From: Thermus thermophilus HB8 | GTDB taxonomy: Bacteria; Deinococcota; Deinococci; Deinococcales; Thermaceae | Assembly (NCBI RefSeq): GCF_000091545.1 | Contig: NC_006461.1 | Location: 1,116,469-1,180,468, forward strand | DNA length: 64,000 nucleotides | Reading direction: 5' to 3' | Shown here: piece by piece, positions 57,800 to 64,000 of the stretch | How the letters are laid out: the number at the start of each line of letters is the position of its first letter | Position numbering within the stretch: position 1 is the stretch's first letter | Translations under genes and position numbers: made by a program | The notes under the pieces: generated by a model | Databases searched by the model: none | The model's input: the letters and a program-made list of their open reading frames with translations, nothing else | What the model was told of the DNA's origin: nothing

Positions 57800-58575
57800 A
57801 ACCTCCTCCGGCTAAGAGCATACCCCAGGGCGAGGAAGAAGGCGCTGAGCCCCACAATCAGGCTGGAGAGGGCGTGGACCTTGGGGCTCACCCCGAGCTT
57901 CACGCTGGAGTAGATGTAAAGGGGCAAGGTGGTGGCCCCAGGCCCCGCGGTGAAGAAGGTGACCACGAAGTCGTCCAGGGAGAGGGTGAGGGCGAGGAGC
58001 GCCCCCGCCGCCACCCCCGGCCAGGCCAGGGGAAGGGTCACGTGGAGGAAGGTCTGGAACCCCCTCGCCCCCAGGTCCCGGGCGGCCTCCTCCAGGGCGG
58101 GGTCCAGGAGGAGGAGCCGGGAGCGCACCACCAGGGTCACGAAGGCCACCTGGAAGGTGATGTGCCCCAGGATCACCGTGAGGAGGGAAAGCCGGGGAAA
58201 GCCCAAAAGCTCGCGGGAGAAGGCGAAGAGGAGGAGGAGGGAAACCCCCATGACCACGTCGGGCACCACCACGGGGACGTAGAGGAGGTAGCGGAGGAAG
58301 CCTTTGCCGGGGAAGCGGTAGCGCACGAGGCCCAGGGCGAGGAGGGTCCCGAGGACCGTGGAGACCAGGGTGGAGACCAGGGCCACGACCAGGGTGTTGG
58401 CGAAGTACTCCAGGACCCTTGGGTCTTGGAAGAGGCCCTGGTACCACTTCAGGGTGAAGCCGGTGAAGTGGACCCCCCTGCGGCTCTCGTTGAAGGAGAG
58501 GGCCACGACGACGAGGATGGGCAGGTAGAGGAAGAGGTAGACCAAAAGGGCGTGGAAGGAGAGGAGCCGCCTCAT
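57796..58575 (-). CDS. potC: spermidine/putrescine ABC transporter permease PotC
   Basis: 259 residues with six predicted membrane helices. The ABC coupling loop EEAARDLGARGFQTFLHVTL is clear, and YLFLYLPILVVVALSFNESR is typical of PotC. It overlaps potB by 4 bases and potD by 4 bases, so the four pot genes are a single unit. Confidence 0.93.
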   Translation of the reverse strand: MRRLLSFHALLVYLFLYLPILVVVALSFNESRRGVHFTGFTLKWYQGLFQDPRVLEYFANTLVVALVSTLVSTVLGTLLALGLVRYRFPGKGFLRYLLYVPVVVPDVVMGVSLLLLFAFSRELLGFPRLSLLTVILGHITFQVAFVTLVVRSRLLLLDPALEEAARDLGARGFQTFLHVTLPLAWPGVAAGALLALTLSLDDFVVTFFTAGPGATTLPLYIYSSVKLGVSPKVHALSSLIVGLSAFFLALGYALSRRRL

Positions 58576-59432
58576 ACCAGGTCCTCAAGCCCCCTTTCCC
58601 CCTGGAGGCGGGCGTAGAGGTAGAGGCTTAAGAGGACGAAGGCCATGAGGAAGACGCTCAAGGCCGCCCCGAAGGCCCAGTCCCGGGTGACGCCGAACTG
58701 CTGCTGGATGAGGTTGCCGATGAGGACCACCCGCCCCGCCCCCAAGAGGTCGGCCACCACGAAGGTGCCCATGGCGGGGATGAAGACGAGGACGCTTCCC
58801 GCGAAAAGCCCCGGGTAGGTCTGGGGAAGGACGGCGTGGAGGAAGGCCCTAAAGGGCCTCGCCCCGAGGTCGTAGGCCGCCTCCAGAAGCTGCCAGTCAA
58901 TCCGCTCCACGCTGGCGTAGACGGGGAGGACGAAGAAGGGCAGGAAGGTGTAGAGGCTCGCGAGGAGGACCGCCAGGAAGGAAGGGTAGAGGCCGAGGGG
59001 CCCGAGGCCAAAGGCCTGGAGGAAGGCGTTCACCAGGCCCTCCCTCTGCAGGAGGACGAGCCAGGCGTAGACCCGGATGAGGAAGTTGGTGAAGAAGGGC
59101 AGGAGGAGAAGGAGGAGAAGCAGGTCCCGCCGGGGGTGGCCCGCGAGGTAGAAGGCGAGGGGATAGCCCAGGAGGGCGGCGAGCAGGGTGGTGAGGGCCC
59201 CGAGGAGGAGGCTTTGCGCGAAGGCCTTGAGGTAAGGGGCCTCGAGGAGCCGGAGGTAGTTGTGGAAGCCCCAGGGGCCGGAAAGCTCCCCGTAAGGCCC
59301 CCGGCTCATGAAGGAGGCGAGGAGGACGAGAAAGGTGGGCAAGAGGACGAAGAGGAAAAGCCAAAGGGCCCCCGGACCCACGGTGACCAGGATGCGGAAA
59401 AGCCGCTGTAGGGGTGTCGCCGCCTCATTCAT
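58572..59432 (-). CDS. potB: spermidine/putrescine ABC transporter permease PotB
   Basis: 286 residues with six predicted membrane helices. The coupling loop LEAAYDLGARPFRAFLHAVL and the N-terminal FVLLPTFLVLLASFMS match PotB. It overlaps potA by 8 bases and potC by 4, forming the heterodimeric channel of a polyamine importer. Thermus makes many unusual polyamines, so uptake is plausible, but specificity is inferred only from family. Confidence 0.93.
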   Translation of the reverse strand: MNEAATPLQRLFRILVTVGPGALWLFLFVLLPTFLVLLASFMSRGPYGELSGPWGFHNYLRLLEAPYLKAFAQSLLLGALTTLLAALLGYPLAFYLAGHPRRDLLLLLLLLPFFTNFLIRVYAWLVLLQREGLVNAFLQAFGLGPLGLYPSFLAVLLASLYTFLPFFVLPVYASVERIDWQLLEAAYDLGARPFRAFLHAVLPQTYPGLFAGSVLVFIPAMGTFVVADLLGAGRVVLIGNLIQQQFGVTRDWAFGAALSVFLMAFVLLSLYLYARLQGERGLEDLV

Positions 59433-60492
59433 GGACCACCACCAGGTTCTCCGGGGGGAGGTAGCAGAGGACCTCCTCCCCGTACCCGAACTCCTCGGCC
59501 CCGGGCTCCTGCAGGTCCTGGTTCAGGGTATAGGCCAGAAGCCTCACCTCCCCCGCCCTCAGGTAGTACTGGTTCTCCGCCCCCGTGTAGACGATCTCCT
59601 CCACCACCGCCCGCACCAGGTTCTCCCGGGCGGGAACCCCCCCCTGGGCCGGGTAGAGCCGGATCTTCTCCGGGCGGATGGCCAAAAGGGCCTCCCGCGC
59701 CAAAGGGGCCTTAAGGCGCAAAGGCCCCAAAGGGGTTTCGGCCCCCAAGGGGTGGGGCCTTGCGGGGAGGAAGTTGGAGCGGCCGAGAAAGGCCGCTACG
59801 AAGCGGGTCTTGGGGCGCTCGTAGACCTCGTCGGGAAGCCCCACCTGCTCAATGCGGCCCGAGCGCATCACGGCGATGCGGTCGGACATGACCAGGGCCT
59901 CCTCCTGGTCGTGGGTGACGAAGATGAAGGTGGTGCCAAGCCGCCTCTGGAGCTGCATGAGCTCCACCCTGAGGTCCTGGCGGAGCCTTGCGTCCAGGGC
60001 GGAGAGGGGCTCGTCCAGGAGGAGGACCTGGGGCTCCAAGACCAGGGCCCGGGCCAGGGCCACCCGCTGCTTCTGCCCCCCGGAAAGCTCCCTGGGGTAG
60101 CGCTTCTCCAGGCCCAGGAGGTCCACGAGCTCCAACGCCCAGGCCACCTTCTCCCGGATGGCCTCCGGGGGAAGGCCTTTCATCCTGAGGCCGAAGGCGA
60201 TGTTCGCCTCCACGGTCATGTGGGGGAAGAGGGCGTAGTTCTGAAAGACGGTGTTCACCGGGCGCTCGTAGGGGGGGACCCGGGCCATGTCCCGGCCGCC
60301 GATCTCTATCCGGCCCGCGTCCGGGGTCTCAAACCCGGCGAGGAGCCGCAAAAGGGTGGTCTTGCCGCAGCCCGAGGGCCCGAGGAGGCTGAAGAACTCG
60401 CCCCTATGGACCTCGAGGTCCACCCCGTCCAGGGCCACGGTGGTTCCGTAGCGCTTCCGCACCCCCTGGAGACGCACCAGCACCTCGGCCAC
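59425..60492 (-). CDS. potA: spermidine/putrescine ABC transporter ATP-binding protein
   Basis: 355 residues. Walker A GPSGCGKTTL, signature LSGGQKQRVALARAL, Walker B LLLDEPLSAL, switch histidine in VTHDQEEAL, then a C-terminal TOBE domain (about 280-355). The GTG at 60492 was chosen because TAAACT lies 7 bases upstream; a longer frame would run through rodA. First gene of potA-B-C-D. Confidence 0.93.
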   Translation of the reverse strand: MAEVLVRLQGVRKRYGTTVALDGVDLEVHRGEFFSLLGPSGCGKTTLLRLLAGFETPDAGRIEIGGRDMARVPPYERPVNTVFQNYALFPHMTVEANIAFGLRMKGLPPEAIREKVAWALELVDLLGLEKRYPRELSGGQKQRVALARALVLEPQVLLLDEPLSALDARLRQDLRVELMQLQRRLGTTFIFVTHDQEEALVMSDRIAVMRSGRIEQVGLPDEVYERPKTRFVAAFLGRSNFLPARPHPLGAETPLGPLRLKAPLAREALLAIRPEKIRLYPAQGGVPARENLVRAVVEEIVYTGAENQYYLRAGEVRLLAYTLNQDLQEPGAEEFGYGEEVLCYLPPENLVVVHE

Positions 60493-60505
60493 GACGCCCA
60501 GTTTA
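60493..60505 (-). promoter_or_regulatory. pot operon leaderless -10 element
   Basis: TAAACT (60500-60505, minus strand) lies 7 bases before the potA GTG, in the 62-base gap after rodA. Confidence 0.5.
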
Positions 60506-60554
60506 GGGCGCGCCGCCCCGGGGGGCAACCCCAGGCCTGGCACCCCGAAAAGGC

Positions 60555-61634
60555 TCAGTCCTGGTAGCGGTCCCGGTGCACGAGGAGGACGAGGCCCAAG
60601 CCCGCCAGGGTGGCGATGAGGCTGGAGCCGCCGTAGGAAAAGAGGGGGAGGGTGAGGCCGGTGACGGGCATCACCCCCAGGGCCACCCCCAGGTTCACCA
60701 CCACCTGGAAGCCCAGCATCCCCGCGAACCCCGAGAGGAAAAGCCGGTCGGAAAGCCTCGGGCAGGCGAGGGCCAGGGCGAAGAGGCGGGCGAGAAGGAG
60801 GCCGTAAAGCCCCAGAAGCCCCACGACGCCCACGAACCCCCACTCCTCGGCCCACACGGAGAAGACGAAGTCCGTGTGCCGGAAGGGGATGAAGCCGAGC
60901 TGGGCCTGGGTGCCCTGGCCGTAGCCCTTGCCGAAAAGCCCCCCCGAGCCGATGGCGATGGTGGACTGGATGACCTGGAAGCCCTGGCCCAAAGGGTCCC
61001 GGTAAGGGTCCAGGACGATGAGGACGCGCTCCCTCTGGTAGGGCTTGAGGTTGGGCCACACCGCGGTGGGCACGAGGAGGGCCAGGGCGAAGAGGCCCAC
61101 GAGGAGGTGGCGCCAGGGAAGCCCGCGGACGAAGACCACCACGAAGACGCCGAAGAGCACCACCAGCGCCCCGCCCAGGTCCGGCTGGAGGAGGAGGAGG
61201 CCCACCACGGGGAGGGTGAGGAGGGCGGGGAGGGCGTAGTCCCAGACCCGGGCGATGGGCCTGCCCTCGAGGGCCTTGGCCAGGGCGAGGAGGAGGCCGA
61301 GCTTGGCGAGCTCCAAGGGCTGGAACTGCAAGGGTCCCAGCACGAACCAGGCCCTGGCCCCGTTGATCTCCCGGCCCACCACGAGGACCAAGGCCAGGAG
61401 AAGGAGGGAGGCCCCGTAAAGGGGATAGGCCAGGCCGAAGAGGCGGCGGCGGGAGAGGAACTGCAAGAGGAAGGCGAGGAGAAGCCCAAGCCCCAGGGCC
61501 ACGCTCTGGCGGTAGAGGAGGACCGGGTCGGGGGCGGCGCTCCCCAGGTTGACAAAGCCCAAAGCGACGATGGCCGCGACCAGGAAGACGAGGCCCCAGT
61601 CGTAGGCCAGCCAGTTGGGCCGCGCGGGCGCCAC
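60555..61634 (-). CDS. rodA: RodA/FtsW-family peptidoglycan polymerase
   Basis: 359-residue SEDS glycosyltransferase with about ten membrane helices. QFLSRRRLFGLAYPLYGASL, FQVIQSTIAIGSGGLFGKGYGQGTQ, HTDFVFSVWAEEWGFVG and LPLFSYGGSSLIATLAGLGL are family signatures. It polymerises glycan strands during elongation with PBP2 (mrdA at 20.2 kb). It follows minE by 11 bases. RodA is preferred to FtsW because of its length and elongation neighbours. Confidence 0.92.
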   Translation of the reverse strand: MAPARPNWLAYDWGLVFLVAAIVALGFVNLGSAAPDPVLLYRQSVALGLGLLLAFLLQFLSRRRLFGLAYPLYGASLLLLALVLVVGREINGARAWFVLGPLQFQPLELAKLGLLLALAKALEGRPIARVWDYALPALLTLPVVGLLLLQPDLGGALVVLFGVFVVVFVRGLPWRHLLVGLFALALLVPTAVWPNLKPYQRERVLIVLDPYRDPLGQGFQVIQSTIAIGSGGLFGKGYGQGTQAQLGFIPFRHTDFVFSVWAEEWGFVGVVGLLGLYGLLLARLFALALACPRLSDRLFLSGFAGMLGFQVVVNLGVALGVMPVTGLTLPLFSYGGSSLIATLAGLGLVLLVHRDRYQD

Positions 61635-61645
61635 GGCCTACCCCG

Positions 61646-61870
61646 CTAGCGCAAGGGGATGTCCGCCACCAGGACCATCTTCTCCCCCCGCTCCTCCAGG
61701 GCCACGGAAAGCCCCTCCTCCTGGGCGGGGAAGTAGCGGCGGAGGACCTCCAAGAGGTCCCGCTTGAGGCTTTCCACCATCCCCGGGGAAAGCCGCGCCC
61801 GGTCGTAGGCCAGCACGAGCTTGAGCCTTTCCTTGGCCTTCTCCTTGCTCCTCCTGCGCCACCACATCAC
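61646..61870 (-). CDS. minE: cell division topological specificity factor MinE
   Basis: 74 residues. KEKAKERLKLVLAYDRARLS is the MinD-activating, membrane-binding N-terminal part and the rest the dimerisation domain (LEVLRRYFPAQEEGLSVALE). MinE drives MinCD oscillation or relocation. The GTG start (or the ATG directly after it) overlaps the minD stop as GTGA. Confidence 0.93.
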   Translation of the reverse strand: MMWWRRRSKEKAKERLKLVLAYDRARLSPGMVESLKRDLLEVLRRYFPAQEEGLSVALEERGEKMVLVADIPLR

Positions 61871-62670
61871 CGACCCCCAAAGAGGCGCTTCAGCACCCCG
61901 AGAAGGCCCTGGGCGTCCTCGAGGGCGCGGAAGGGCACCTCCTCGCCCCGGAGGCGCCGCGCCGTGTCCATGTAGGCCTGGGCGGCGGGGCCCGTCCCCT
62001 TCAGGACCAAGGGCTCCCCCTGGTTGGTGGAGACGATCACCTGCTCGTCCTCGGGGATGATGCCGATGGGCTTCAGGCCCAGGATCTCCACCACGTCCTC
62101 CACGGAGAGCATGTCCCCCCGGGCCACCATCCTGGGGCGCAGGCGGTTGATGACGAGGAAGTTCTCCCGCACCTCCCGGGCCTCCAGGAGGCCGATGATC
62201 CGGTCGGCGTCGCGGACGCTACTGACCTCGGGGTTCACCACCACCAAGGCCCCCTCCGCCGGAGCGGCCGCCGTCTGGAAGCCCTTCTCTATGCCGGCGG
62301 GGGAGTCTATGAGCACCCGGTCAAAGCCCTCCTCCTCCAAGAGGGCCCGCACCACCTCCTTGAAGCGCTCGGGGTCCAGGGCCTCCTTGTCCTTCGTCTG
62401 GGAGGCGGGAAGGAGGAAGAGGTTCTCCACCCGCTTGTCCCGGATGAGGGCCTGCCGGAGCCTGGCCCGGCCCTCGAGGACGTCCACCAGGTCAAAGACC
62501 ACCCGGCCCTCGAGGCCCATGACCACGTCCAGGTTGCGGAGGCCCACGTCCACGTCCACCACGGCCACCTTTTCCCCGAGCTTGGCCAAGGCGGCGCCGA
62601 GGTTGGCGGTGGTGGTGGTCTTCCCCACCCCGCCCTTGCCGGAAGTCACCACGATGGCTCGCGCCTTCAC
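61867..62670 (-). CDS. minD: septum-site determining ATPase MinD
   Basis: 267-residue deviant-Walker ATPase (GKGGVGKTTT at about 10-19) with DVDVGLRNLDVVMGL and IDSPAGIEKGF. The C-terminal tail (GLLGVLKRLFGGR) is a short amphipathic membrane-targeting helix. It recruits MinC to the membrane. The GTG start at 62670 overlaps the stop of the HxlR-type gene by 4 bases, giving hxlR-minD-minE-rodA. Confidence 0.95.
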   Translation of the reverse strand: MKARAIVVTSGKGGVGKTTTTANLGAALAKLGEKVAVVDVDVGLRNLDVVMGLEGRVVFDLVDVLEGRARLRQALIRDKRVENLFLLPASQTKDKEALDPERFKEVVRALLEEEGFDRVLIDSPAGIEKGFQTAAAPAEGALVVVNPEVSSVRDADRIIGLLEAREVRENFLVINRLRPRMVARGDMLSVEDVVEILGLKPIGIIPEDEQVIVSTNQGEPLVLKGTGPAAQAYMDTARRLRGEEVPFRALEDAQGLLGVLKRLFGGR

Positions 62671-62972
62671 CGTACCTCCTCCAGGGTTTCCACCACGCGG
62701 TCCAGCTCCATCAGAAACTCCAAGACCCGCTTGCCCCTAGGCGTGAGGCTATATTCTACCCGAGGCGGCACCTCCGCGTAGGCCCGTCGGTCCACGAACC
62801 CCATGAGGTGGAGCTCCCTGAGCCTCTCGGCCAGGGTCCGGGGGGAGAGGCGGAGGACGGCCTCGAGGTCGGAGAACCGCGCCGACCCCTTGCCCAGGGC
62901 CCAGAGCACCTCCGAGGCCCCCCTCCGGGCCAGGACCTTCAGCACCTTGCGCGCGCCCTTGGAAAGGCCCAT
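62667..62972 (-). CDS. HxlR-family winged-helix transcription regulator
   Basis: 101 residues. GSARFSDLEAVLRLSPRTLAERLREL is the DNA-binding helix-turn-helix, followed by the wing PPRVEYSLTPRGKRVLEFL, both diagnostic for HxlR. There is no conserved redox cysteine, unlike HypR or QorR members. The ATG at 62972 follows TACCAT by 6 bases; a much longer frame upstream has no homology. It is the first gene of the minD operon, so it may control division or rodA expression, or its own promoter. Confidence 0.85.
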   Translation of the reverse strand: MGLSKGARKVLKVLARRGASEVLWALGKGSARFSDLEAVLRLSPRTLAERLRELHLMGFVDRRAYAEVPPRVEYSLTPRGKRVLEFLMELDRVVETLEEVR

Positions 62973-62984
62973 GCCCCGATGGTA
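62973..62984 (-). promoter_or_regulatory. hxlR-minD operon leaderless -10 element
   Basis: TACCAT (62979-62984, minus strand) lies 6 bases before the ATG at 62972. Confidence 0.5.
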
Positions 62985-63053
62985 CCAAAACGCTTCCCTC
63001 CCTGAAAGCCACGCCCTTGTCCCCCAAGGCCCTCCCGGTATAGCCTTGGTGGG

Positions 63054-63191
63054 ATGCGGGGCGAACCCAAGCCCGACTGGAAGGACTTCCTGGCCCTGGT
63101 GCTGGCCGCCTACAGCCTCCTCCTCCCTCCCCTCCTCGCCGTCCTCGGGGCCCTCCTCCTCTTCACCCTCCTCCTCGGCCTCCTGCGGTAA
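63054..63191 (+). CDS. small membrane protein (45 residues)
   Basis: ATG at 63054 encodes MRGEPKPDWKDFLALVLAAY followed by a strongly hydrophobic stretch of about 30 residues (LLLPPLLAVLGALLLFTLLL) ending GLLR, with stop at 63189-63191. A short acidic/basic N-terminus and one or two membrane helices. TATAGC (63039-63044) lies 9 bases before the start. It ends 9 bases before the mutase gene. Unrecognised and below usual annotation cut-offs, but its codon use and context look real. Confidence 0.55.
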   Translation: MRGEPKPDWKDFLALVLAAYSLLLPPLLAVLGALLLFTLLLGLLR

Positions 63192-63200
63192 AACTAAGGC

Positions 63201-64000
63201 ATGGAAGGCCTCTTTGAGTCCCTCCCCGAGGGGTACCGGGAGAAGCTCGGCCGGCCCGGGGAGTACCCCTTCACCCGGGGGATCTACCCCCGGATGTACC
63301 TGGAAAGGCTCTGGACCATGCGCCAGTACGCGGGCTTCTCCACCGCCGAGGAGTCCAACGCCCGCTACCGCTACCTCCTCTCCCAGGGCCAGACGGGGCT
63401 GTCCGTGGCCTTTGACCTCCCCACCCAGCTCGGCCTGGACCCCGACCACCCCATGAGCGTGGGGGAGGTGGGGCGGGTGGGGGTGTCCATCGCCACCCTG
63501 GAGGACATGCAGAAGCTCTTTGACGGCATCCCCCTGGACCAGGTCTCCACCAGCATGACCATCAACGCCCCGGCCATGATGCTCCTCGCCCTCTACCTCC
63601 TCGTGGCCGAGGCGCAGGGGGTGCCCTGGGACAAGGTCTCGGGGACGGTGCAGAACGACATCCTCAAGGAGTACTTCGCCCGCGGCACCTACATCTACCC
63701 GCCCGGCCCCTCCATGCGCCTCGTGACCGACATCTTTGAGTTCTGCGCCGCGCACGTCCCCCGGTGGAACACCATCAGCATCTCCGGCTACCACATCCGC
63801 GAGGCGGGGTCCACCGCCGCCCAGGAGATCGCCTTCACCCTGGCGGACGCCAAGGCCTACGTGCGGGCCGCCTTGGAGCGGGGCCTGGACGTGGACCGCT
63901 TCGCCCCGAGGCTTTCCTTCTTCTTCGCCGCCCACGGGGACATCTTTGAGGAGGCCGCCAAGTTCCGGGCGGCAAGGCGCCTTTGGGCAAGGATCATGCG
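63201..64000 (+). CDS. methylmalonyl-CoA mutase large (catalytic) subunit, partial
   Basis: First 266 codons, running off the right edge. YPFTRGIYPRMYLERLWTMR, QYAGFSTAEESNARYRYLL, GLSVAFDLPTQLGLDPDHP, and TISISGYHIREAGSTAAQE match the substrate-binding barrel of acyl-CoA mutases (methylmalonyl-CoA type; isobutyryl-CoA mutase cannot be excluded). The B12 domain, if fused, lies outside the window. The ATG lies 6 bases after a poor -10 match (TAAAAC). Confidence 0.9.
   Translation, partial: MEGLFESLPEGYREKLGRPGEYPFTRGIYPRMYLERLWTMRQYAGFSTAEESNARYRYLLSQGQTGLSVAFDLPTQLGLDPDHPMSVGEVGRVGVSIATLEDMQKLFDGIPLDQVSTSMTINAPAMMLLALYLLVAEAQGVPWDKVSGTVQNDILKEYFARGTYIYPPGPSMRLVTDIFEFCAAHVPRWNTISISGYHIREAGSTAAQEIAFTLADAKAYVRAALERGLDVDRFAPRLSFFFAAHGDIFEEAAKFRAARRLWARIM

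Noticed and set aside
60493..61059. An extended potA reading frame through rodA.
   Set aside because: Homology begins at the GTG at 60492 and a -10 box lies 7 bases upstream; the extension is a frame shadow of rodA.
62973..63935. Long upstream extension of the HxlR frame on the minus strand, running under the mutase gene.
   Set aside because: The extension is repetitive in composition and without homology; the HxlR domain and a leaderless -10 box both begin at 62972.
1..64000. A chromosomal origin or dnaA-box cluster near the cell-shape genes.
   Set aside because: No dnaA, dnaN or AT-rich DnaA-box cluster is present; scpA and minCDE alone are not origin markers.

Overview
The window is about 70% G+C, densely coded on both strands and rich in housekeeping genes. 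The leuC-leuD-leuB locus with its well-known isopropylmalate dehydrogenase, and the pilA/comZ competence-pilin cluster, identify it with high confidence as chromosomal DNA of Thermus thermophilus; I cannot tell which strain. I see no transposase, integrase, phage gene or CRISPR array.

Layout. 1-14.9 kb (minus strand): alpha-glucan phosphorylase (cut by the window edge), rimO-trkA-trkH, a RodZ-like PEGA protein, psuG, a three-gene LMW phosphatase/fructosamine-kinase-like/DUF4388 operon, and an operon of degenerate receiver, class A PBP, TrmJ-like methylase and histidine kinase. 14.9-16.6 kb: tRNA-Gln, an OsmC gene broken by two single-base shifts, and ychF. 16.6-22.5 kb (plus): deoC, PLD protein, maf, mreC, mreD, PBP2, minC. 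22.6-29.6 kb (minus): DUF420 and small proteins, argJ-argC-Uma2-argF, a bacillithiol deacetylase, a HEPN/MNT pair, plsY. 29.6-32.8 kb: a divergent ABC-2 exporter and a Uma2 gene. 32.8-39.9 kb (minus): ilvB-ilvN-ilvC-leuA-GNAT-cimA behind a leader peptide and attenuator. 39.9-45.6 kb: a YpdA-type reductase, then six pilin-like genes plus comZ. 45.6-47.8 kb: a scrambled accessory patch with a Uma2 fragment, a repetitive coiled-coil membrane protein, a frameshifted Uma2 gene and an intact convergent paralogue. 47.8-49.6 kb: scpA, trpS, tRNA-Leu. 49.6-56.3 kb (plus): a second leader/attenuator, leuCDB, two Uma2 genes, an SDR and ilvD. 56.3-63 kb (minus): cytochrome c, potABCD (potD frameshifted), rodA-minE-minD-hxlR. 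The right edge holds a 45-residue membrane protein and the start of a methylmalonyl-CoA mutase.

How the genes work together. Nearly the whole branched-chain amino acid pathway is here (ilvB, N, C, D; leuA, B, C, D; cimA), split over two operons. Each begins with a short Leu/Val/Ile-rich leader peptide and competing RNA hairpins, as in classical attenuation. The leu promoter is back-to-back with the tRNA-Leu promoter. Cell shape and division genes (mreC, mreD, PBP2, minC, rodA, minE, minD, a class A PBP, a RodZ-like protein) fall in separate operons. Arginine, polyamine, potassium and bacillithiol functions are also represented.

A strong non-coding theme is promoter layout. At least twenty genes have a TANNNT-type -10 box ending about 6-9 bases before the start codon, often inside the 3' end of the preceding gene, which predicts leaderless or nearly leaderless mRNAs. 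This decided several start choices. Functions are assigned from motifs and remembered family features, not from a database search.
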